Positions 55,922 through 64,000 of a stretch of 64,000 nt of DNA are shown piece after piece. The DNA comes from Apricaphanius iberus (taxonomy: Eukaryota > Chordata > Actinopteri > Cyprinodontiformes > Aphaniidae): the NCBI GenBank assembly GCA_028564705.1, contig JAPXFQ010002899.1, forward strand, positions 186,001-250,000, in the 5' to 3' direction. The notes below the pieces were generated by a model. It made no database searches. It was not told the origin of the DNA and saw nothing but the letters and a program-made list of their open reading frames with translations. The number at the start of each line of letters is the position of its first letter. The first letter of the stretch is position 1. The translations under genes were made by a program, and so were the position numbers.

Positions 55922-58900
55922 TCAATTTTCTTCATCTGAAACAGAACAAGAAACAAGTATTAATATTGAAACCAAATTTAAAACAAAAACAATGCAAACC
56001 AAACTTTCATACATTCCACTAATCTGAGCATGAAATAATTGATATGAAAAATCTGTACTTCACATGACTTTAGAAAACAGATTTTAGTTTAAACCATTCT
56101 CTGTCTTTGCACTGAATCTGTCTGCAGTTACCTTGTTTTGGTGAAACAACAAACCTAGGAGTGGATTAAAAACCTTTAGATCCGTTTAGATCTTGCTGTA
56201 AGCCACATAGGCCACTAGATGTCACTATTGCCAAACGTTTCTGGTTCCACTTTGAGAAAAGTTTTGCAGAGTTAACTGAACCGCTGGTGAAACATCCAGA
56301 GGAAATAAAAAGAAATCAACCAAAATCTCACCCTCTTCCTCCTCATCCTCTTCATCTTCTTCTTCCTCCTCCTCTTCATCAGAGCTGAAGGTTCCCTCCG
56401 GCAGGCTGTAGACTCGGATCACTTGCTGTTGGAGAGAAGCACAGCCGATCAGCCGCTGCAGGTGAACAGCCCCTGGTAGCTCCTCTGCAGCCTGCCATGA
56501 CTCACCTTGTTGGGGTCCTTCAGGATCAGGTATTTGCCCTCGTCCAGCTTGCGGCAGATGTCAATAACGCAGCGGAGGATTCCCCAGGCGTTCTCCATGC
56601 TCAGGTTGATCTGGCTGGCAAACTCGTTGGGTTTGAACTGCTGGGTTCCCAGGATGACGTGACGTGAAGAGTCCTTCACGTGGTACCGGGAGACGTACCT
56701 GTGGGGGCGGGGTTATTTTGTTAGCGCGGGGGATCCTTCGACGCTCAGATTAAAGCCAAACCGGGTTCCTCACCCCAGTTTCAGGTACTCTGATCCAGCC
56801 AACATGGCGCAGCAGGTCCAGCGAGCCAGTTTGTAGCTGTTGTTCTTCAGCTCGGTGGCGAGGACGGCGCCTCTCTGCGAGTCCAGCTTCTGGCGCCAGT
56901 CCACTCCGTTACAATACTGAGGACCAATCAAACAAAAGTAATACATCTGGTTAGATAAAATTTGGTACAAAATGCCAGAAAACAGTTTTGTGAAAACAAT
57001 TTTTTTTACATGTTTAAAGTTTTTTTTAAAAACAAAAACATGAGTGTAGGACCCAGAAGCCCTTAAGGGACGATTACCGGGTTTTGCCCACCTGGGTCTT
57101 ATTTGTAGCATGCAATATGTTCATTGGTGACTTTTAGTCCTTCAGAACACGAAGAAAAACATAAAAAAATTCAAGATAAAGGAATAAAAAGAGGCACCAT
57201 AAAAAAAAATCCACATTATTTTACAAGGAGAGACTAATCAAAGGCTTTGCTAAATTATTAAGTCTTTAGACATGACTTAAAAACCTCTGTGGAGGATGAC
57301 TGCCTGACCAGCAACGGTGCAGTAAACAAAGGCCCACTCACCTTACATTTTACATTTAATCCTTGGGACAACCAAAAGCAGTTGGTCTGCCGACCTTAGT
57401 GCCTGAGTGGAATGGTAAGGCTTAATCGGCTCCCACAGATAGGTCAGGGCAAGACCATGTAAGGCTTTATATAGAACTGACAAAATGTTGAAGTTGATAC
57501 AAAATGGGACTGGAATCCAGTGAAGCGACCCAAGAACAGGGGTTAGGTGATTTCTCTTTCTGGAAACGTGTAGGAAACGCCTGTAAAACACAAAGCACCT
57601 CCGAGACGCTACAAACTCATAAGGGAATATCGCTAGCGATTCATAACTAAACATTGGTCAAATTAATGAGATTTGTGGCAGAAATGCCTTATTTAGGGGC
57701 TGTCCCAACTACTCCCATTATATGGATTATACGCTGATCACGAATGGATATAAACATCTCCTGAAGGACTTTGAGTGGTTTAGTAATGATCGACTGCATT
57801 GTAAATACAATGTCCAAGTTGCAGTAATTGTCCTTTAAAGTCATTTCCAGTGATGTGTCCTCTTACCCTGGAGTCCCACTCATTGAGGGTCTTGATGTTG
57901 ATGAAGGACACTTCTCCGTTAGCTCCGGTCATCACTCCGTCGTGCTCACAGCGGACAATCAGATCAATGTCCTCTCCCAGTTTCCAGTGACGGTACCTGA
58001 ATCACAAAGGTGGCTCCATGATTACCCTGTCCAGTGATCGTTGAGACTCGGCCGTTCTCCGGAGCCTACCTGTACGCCACAGACGCCACCTCGCTCTTGT
58101 CCATATCTTCCTCCACGAACGGGTTGGGGTTTGGGAACTTGTACCTCTCTCCACCCTGAATGCAGAGGAAAACGTCTAATTCGTCTCCAGAGAGAAGCAG
58201 GAGAGGCAGACGGTGCGAATGTGGGTGGAGCGCCTTACATTGCGTAAACACTGCTGGCTGAAGTTGTGGTTGATGTACGTTGCCTCCATTGCCAGGTTGC
58301 GAGGAGAGTTGAAGGAGTTGCCCTCATCCTGCGGGGGCTCGTTGGCCGTCTCGCTCACGGTCAGTAGATCTGAGGGACACATCAGGACACAGAGAGATAA
58401 ACACCTGATCAGGATCTTCTCCCAATGAGATGATGGGTCTAACCAAGTCTTCATGCACGTAAAAAAACCTTCCTTTTAAGGCTTTGACTGGTCTTCTTTC
58501 ATCTAAACCTTTGTGCGCAATTCTTTTCCAACAAAAAGTCCCTCTGTAGACACAGGAACGGGTCCCGGAACAGCTTTCTTATACAATTATAATGTATTTA
58601 ACTTAGGGTTGCACAATATATTGCAAATATATCATCACTGAAATATTGCCGTTCAATAGTCGCATCACAAAGGACTGTTTGGAGTGAAATAATTTTGGGC
58701 TAATATATTCGAAGTGCTATGAAGGCCAGAGAAAACAGGGATGTATTTTAACTAGTACTGGGTGATATAAAACAGAAGGTAGAAATTAGATTTTGACTAC
58801 ACCGCCTTACTGCAAGCGTGCATTTTCAGGAGGTCATCAAGCTGTGCCTACGTACTTCATACCAGGTACGCAAGGAAGATACATACTCGTGTTCAGCGTT

Positions 58901-60845
58901 TGTGTTTTCAATAGATACTGCAAGTAAAAAATTTGCTTTCTACTTAAATAAAACCTGTTCAACTTGATGCATTTTAAATCAAGCTTTATTTATGTGTAAA
59001 ATCAAATCTATAAATAAGTGATCAAGAAAGCAGGACGATATTTTATTTCCTTTTTTTAAATAACATTTTGCACTTCAGGTTAAACCAATCTGAACGTTCC
59101 TCTTTGATAACATTTAGCTTGTATTCCATTTAAAATATCGTAATCTTTCTTTACGTTGCGATCACTTTGTGTTGCATTTTCAGGAAAAGATTAGAAAGTT
59201 GTTTTTAAAATGCATTTTGTTGTGATTTCTAGCCTGGAGTTTAGTGATGGCTGGGAGTCCTTTCGGTTTTGCTCTGGTGTCGCTTTTTAGAGTTGTGTTG
59301 GACTCTGAGTTCTTCACATAAACATTCTGCCGGTGTTCTGGTAGAGAATAGCTGGATCATACAAATACACGTACCGTTACACAACTAGTTAATACTTAAT
59401 GCTAGTGTCATTTATGTAAACTCACCAAAGTCTGAGTTGTCCCTCTTGTCGAAGAATAGCTTGTTTCCCACTCTCTGCACGATGATGTCCCAGGAGTTGA
59501 CAGAGCGCGTGCAGCACATCAGCGTGGCCAGGATGGCATCGGTGGCGAACACGTTACCCTGAGTCTTAGCCAGCTGGAGGGGGGAAAACGTACAGGGTCA
59601 TACCGCTAAACTTTAGTCTAAAAGAACTGCTTTGGAAAAGGACCGCCTACCTTTCTGATGACCGGATCATCGGTGGTGGTGACGGTGTGGAAGATCCTTT
59701 TGATGCTTTTCAGCTGCTTCTCATTTCGAGTTGTGACCCGATCAAAAGCCTTGTCGTAATGCTCCAACGCACCGCAGCACTCTCTGCAGGGAACACAAGG
59801 AAAAGCTCAAGTCTTCTCCACAAAGCGCAGGAAACAAACCGCCTGGGATTCACCTACATGTCGACGGGGTCGGCCACCTCCATGTATCTCATCTTCATCA
59901 GCCGAGGGAAGTCCATCTCCTCCTTCACCTCCCAGTCACTCCTCACCTCCACGGAGGAGTCTCTGGGCTTCAGCTGGGCCTTCAAGGACCAAGAGTCACA
60001 CATTTACTCTTTCAGTTAACGGTTTCCTCAAGCAAAACTTACCGGCTTCAAAAAAAAACAAGATGAGCCAAACAATGTTCACGATTCACATTTACTAAAA
60101 TAAAACTGATCATAATGACAGAAACTGGTCATTTTCCTTTAGAAATAAGCCACTACAACCATAAAAGCACACTAACCATGCAGCCCTGACCACATCTACT
60201 CCTTGCAAATGCAAATTCCACTTATATGTATTTATTTATTAATACATTTCTTAGGAGTCATTAGATTAGCCATAGTATGTGAATACATTTGTTAAGTTTC
60301 TGAAGGCATAAAAACTTTAATGTCTTAATGATGCAAAAATGTAGAAAAGACTGATATTCAGCCCTACAATTAATTTTACTTGGCTGCATGCTGACACCAA
60401 ACAGAAGCTGGGCAATATTTTTAACCATATATTGGATTTTCTAGTTATGAAGAAGGAATTTTTGGCAACAAAAAAAGAAAGAAAAAAAAAGGTTCACAAT
60501 TGCACCTCTTTGTTTCCAAAACTGCACCTAGTGGGAAAAATAAAAGGTGTAAGGTAGAAATAATATGTCAGCCAGAGATGGAGATTTTTACTACACGGCA
60601 CTAGTTGGTCGAGGAGGATAAATACTGATGCACAGTGTTCATCTTTATATAGATGTACGTTTAAAACGTATTGTTTCTTTCATTTAAATGTGTTGAACCT
60701 GAAGCATTTTTTATTTAAATATGTACATCTTCATTTTTTGTTTTAAATTAAATTTATAAATAAGTAACCAAAAAAGCATAACATTTGGCTTTTATTTTAT
60801 TTAAAATATCTTCATCTTTGTTCATGTGAGAATTCCTTGTTCTGG

Positions 60846-60881
<36 letters not shown>

Positions 60882-62667
60882 TCAGCTTCTATGCTCCCCA
60901 CATCTGAACAAACTGCCAGTTGAATGAAAAATTGCAGAGCCACTGAACTCTTAAATCTAAAATAAAAACATACTTATTTAGAATTGCCAATGAGTTACCG
61001 TTATGATTCATTTCTGTTTTAATTTCCATAATTTTACATAAATGTTATTTTCTAATCACTGAATGTTTTCATTTCTTTTAATTACTGTCATTGCTATAAA
61101 TAATTGTTTATGCTCCCTTTCAACGATTCTGTTTTAATCATCACATTTTGTAATCATGTAAAGCACCTTGAATTGCCTTGTGTTGAAAGTATGCTAAATA
61201 AATAAAATTGCCTTGCCATAGATTTGAGGCCATATTTTCACTCTCCAAAAAAAGTGAGTTTTTTATTTTGTGAAGATATCAACTGAGGCCAGTATTAGTT
61301 TTTATCGACTCTTAAAAAAGAAAGCGTTTTTTTCTTTTCTAAACTTGAATGTTACCTGAGACTTCTGATCCCACTTCTGGCGGACACCAAACTGCTTCTG
61401 GAACTTCTTCTGCAGACGCATCCGATCCCTGAAGAGGAAGAATAAAGTAATGAAACATCCCAACAGCAACAAACAGGAATGCAACGATACCAGTATTTGT
61501 GCATCCCTAGCAACAAGTCCAAAAAACTCCTTCACCTCTCCTTCTGCTTGGCACTCTTCGGGAGCGTCTGCATGTTGAACTGAGTGGGATTCCTTCTATC
61601 CTTGTCCCTTCGAAGGTTCCTCTGCAGAAACAGTAAAGGGCTCCGGTTAAAGAAATGCGCACTTAAACCAAACCAGATCCACGACGAGCGAGCGGCATTA
61701 CCTGAGCAAACCTCATGCGGTTCCTCTGGTAGGCCGTTTTCTGAGTCTTGGCGGTGTCCACCAGCTGGAAGCTCGTCTCGTCCTCCTCGTGGAAGTAGGC
61801 GTAGTGACTGCCACCTCCGAATTGAGATGAATATTTATCTGAGGAAAACAGGAGAAAAGAACTCGACTTATGAGCAACACTCTGGGTGACCAATACTTAA
61901 CCTTAATGTAACTGAACAATATAAGCCACTCCATAAGGTAATGTGGAAAGGGCTTTAGGGGAAGTTATCAGATTTTACATTTCGATTTAGATCCTAGTCT
62001 GAAAGTCTAATCTTCAAATGAAACACTTTATCCCACGTTAAAATTCAACTTCTTACTAGGGTTATACCTATACAGATATTGTTAACCGTTCTAATGTACT
62101 CCTACTTGTTAAAGTAAACAAAAATTTAGGAAACTGCAATAATTTCACAGAAAATATTTATTTTTCAATAGAAATTTTCGTTATGTGGTCCCTTTTATTA
62201 AGATTTTTTATTTTTTTATCTAATTCACAATCATTTGTTGTAACAAACAGAAGATAATAAAACCTGTCATCCAATTCATTGTATTTTTCTGTGTGGTAGA
62301 AGTATCGACATTGATACTCTATATCGGCAAATACTCAGATCCAGTTCCGGTATCGTTGCATCCCTAATAGAAACAAGAAGATTTATGCAAGAGGAAACTG
62401 ATTCACTCACTCGTGTATCTCTTGTCTTGGTAAGTTGCTCCGGTCCAGTCAGCGACCTGTCAGAACAAACATCCACACAAACACAAAGTAAGGAAACCAC
62501 CTCAGCTCACTGCTCTTGTCTGGGAATCTTCTGTGAAAACAAACCTTCCCCAGGCGGTCTCCTTTGCTGAAAGGCTGGTACGGCATGTCTTTGAACTTCT
62601 CAGGAACGGCACAGGGCCCCCATCCGGACGGATTGTCCTGGATGACGGGGGCGTGAAACTTCGCCAT
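55922..62667 (-). CDS. eif3d: eukaryotic translation initiation factor 3 subunit D
   Basis: eIF3d is the mRNA cap-binding subunit of the eIF3 complex and works in the cytoplasm in translation initiation. Coding exons (minus): 62667-62545, 62456-62411, 61838-61702, 61621-61536, 61428-61356, 59973-59858, 59783-59651, 59573-59426, 58369-58239, 58155-58070, 57996-57867, 56916-56774, 56698-56506, 56425-56332, 55935-55922. Lengths sum to 1653 nt (550 residues, stop TGA); the human protein has 548. All phases agree. Landmarks: [152 protein letters not shown], then an acidic tail. No missing exon and no frameshift, so it looks functional. Confidence 0.98.
57340..57830 (-). mobile_element. L2-type LINE RT tail in eif3d intron
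   Basis: The frame reads [53 protein letters not shown], the standard end of L2-type ORF2 (TPVL.SLHWLPV...LRS...LLVVPR). It is truncated and lies in the intron 57866-56917. Confidence 0.8.
58598..58800. repeat. possible hAT-like repeat in eif3d intron
   Basis: 'ttagggttgcacaatatatt' start and 'actgggtgatataaaac' text are typical of fish hAT-type MITEs; right end not found. Confidence 0.3.
60849..60882. repeat. (TA)n microsatellite
   Basis: About 16 TA units in an eif3d intron. Confidence 0.9.
60890..61218 (+). repeat. L2-type LINE 3' end
   Basis: Ends 'atgtaaagcaccttgaattg', 'ccttgtgttgaaagtatgct', 'aaataaataaaattgcc'. It is antisense to eif3d, in the intron 61355-59974. Confidence 0.65.
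62058..62370. repeat. hAT-like interspersed repeat, copy 2
   Basis: See copy 1 at 4185-4526; ends 'tatcgttgcatccctaatag'. It lies in the eif3d intron 62410-61839. Confidence 0.45.
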
Positions 62668-62675
62668 GACCTGAA

Positions 62676-63640
62676 GTCCAAACAGAGACAACATTCAGCC
62701 ATCTTCCGTTGTAATTGTTGCAGATGAGCATTTTTAGCTGCATATAACCCGGGTCTCAGAGAAAAGCAGCATGGCGTTCTCCAGCAATGCACTCAAAGAC
62801 AGAGAGCACTGATCAGCTTGCGCAGTGGGCTAATCATCACTGACCCATGACTGAATGGCAGAAAATTCCTGCATTTCGTTCGGTTCTAAACATGATCTAG
62901 TAATGGAAAAAAAAATCCCAACTGAATCAATTGGATTTCAAGGATGATATAAATCTAAAACTGGCAGTCTTCTTGACTTTATGGCTACAGAAAGAAATGC
63001 TTTGTCAAATAACTTCATTTAAACAAGTTTTCTCTATGTGATTTATATAGACTAACCACCCATTTGGAACAGAATCAAACAATATCTTCATACATTTCCT
63101 TCTTGAAAGCAAAAAATTAAGACCCAAATATATTTTTTAAATGTTTAAATAGTACAGTTTTCCCTATAATTTCATCAATATGAAATATCTCAGAAACAGA
63201 TTTGTATAAACTATTTCCTTTGGATGATTCTATCATCATCACACAATGTTATATAAAACATTCCTATTTTTCTATTCAGCAACAATTATTAACGTTTATT
63301 TAACCTGCTTACAATTGTTTAAAATGCTGTATATAAATATGGACTTAGCCAATTCACTTGTTTCCTAAAATGCGTAATTCTTCGTATAATACAAAATAAT
63401 GTAAAAATATGCCATTCACAAACTCCTTAGATGAAAAAGCTGTTTTATTTTGAGCATTTTTAACATTTTAGCCCCGGCTAAGGCGGGTCATCTTGCCAGG
63501 TGGCTCCCGCTAACAATGCTAAGCTAACTAGCTTACTAATTACAGGAGCCTTCAGGCGATGGTCGACTTTTATTTCGTCACACCAAGAGAAGCCGATGCG
63601 GCTCTCGTTTCCTTTCATGTCAAATTTAACACTCACCTTT
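62676..63640 (-). other. eif3d intron 1
   Basis: AT-rich, no element recognised apart from a short CG-richer stretch near 62750-62860. Confidence 0.5.
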
Positions 63641-63642
63641 AC

Positions 63643-63720
63643 CTGTAAACCCCTCTGTCGAGAGATTCAATCCAAAAGCTTTCACAACGATGTAAAAGCT
63701 GACGGAGCGCCGGTGTGAAA
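63643..63720 (-). other. eif3d: eif3d 5'UTR exon (probable)
   Basis: A donor TTTACAG|GTAAAG at 63643/63642 (a second possible donor GTGAGT just inside the intron) ends a short exon that would join the acceptor TTCAG at 62671-62675, giving GTC-ATG. The cap site is not visible. Confidence 0.55.
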
Positions 63721-63760
63721 GGAAGTGATGAAAAATGACGCGGTAGAAGGCTTTTCCTGC
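63705..63760 (-). promoter_or_regulatory. eif3d promoter candidate
   Basis: On the minus strand: CGCGTCA, then CATCACTTCCTTTC, an ETS-type CTTCC site, just before the putative first exon. TATA-less, as usual for housekeeping genes. A pyrimidine run (CTTCCTTTC) could be a TOP-like start. Confidence 0.4.
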
Positions 63761-63865
63761 CGTAACACAAGGTCAGCTGACGTAAAATATAAAAGCCGTC
63801 TAATATTTGTTGTTACGATTTGTCCATTTTTTAATGTACCTGCTTGCTTAACTTCACAATAAATC

Positions 63866-64000
63866 AATGCAATTTTATTTATATAGCACTCTTTCAACAC
63901 AAGGCAATTCTAGGTGCTTTACATGATTACAGAAATGTGAAAATTAAAACTGCTGAAAAACAATAATCAATTAAAATTTTTAGTAACAACAGTAGTTAAA
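63866..64000 (-). repeat. L2-type LINE 3' end, cut by window edge
   Basis: 'gcaattttatttatatagca', 'cactctttcaacacaaggca', 'ggtgctttacatgattacag' match the start of the copy at 32612. Confidence 0.6.

Noticed and set aside
61584..61889. plus-strand ORFs over eif3d exons 4-5
   Set aside because: Shadows of the eif3d coding exons.

Overview
The window is vertebrate nuclear DNA, almost certainly from a bony (teleost) fish. Genes are split by GT-AG introns. The intergenic DNA is AT-rich and full of repeats typical of fish: L2/Maui-type LINEs, a Rex3-like RTE tail, Penelope-like elements, and Tc1, hAT and Harbinger DNA transposons. There is one assembly gap (7734-7832). I cannot name the species.

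Four protein-coding loci are supported. (1) The 3' half of arl6ip1 (+, three exons between 954 and 4835), an ER-shaping membrane protein; its 5' exons lie off the left edge. (2) An apolipoprotein-L-like gene (-, three in-phase exons between 15268 and 18221). (3) A gene I do not recognise (-, four phase-0 exons between 45139 and 49402, 483 residues predicted), in which exons 2 and 3 look like duplicates and the stop codon lies in the first unit of a satellite array. (4) A complete eif3d gene (-, fifteen coding exons from 62667 to 55922, 550 residues predicted, plus a probable 5'UTR exon near 63.65-63.72 kb). APOL genes and EIF3D are also close neighbours on human chromosome 22q12, which supports the apol call.

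Layout: 1-5.6 kb arl6ip1 with repeat-filled introns; 5.6-15 kb intergenic, holding a palindromic Penelope-like insertion (9635-11668); 15-19.1 kb apol-like gene; 20.1-24.4 kb a long but broken L2-type LINE (-) with recognisable ORF1 esterase, endonuclease and reverse-transcriptase parts; 25-29.1 kb a nest of DNA transposons and a second Penelope-like insertion; 29.4-36.5 kb Tc1, hAT-in-Tc1, L2 and RTE remnants; 37.3-40.2 kb an AAT-rich tandem-repeat block with a 132-bp direct repeat on each side; 40.8-45.1 kb an inverted-repeat element with hairpin-type and about 100-bp satellites; 45.1-49.7 kb the unknown gene and its probable promoter; 49.7-55.8 kb intergenic repeats; 55.8-63.75 kb eif3d.

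The genes do not form an operon-like system: they are independent eukaryotic loci. The strongest unusual signals are the two Penelope-like insertions with inverted arms and 13-14 bp target duplications (one with hammerhead-like motifs in both arms), the unrecognised gene with a duplicated exon and a satellite-derived C-terminus, and the 3.1-kb inverted-repeat element with hairpin satellites.
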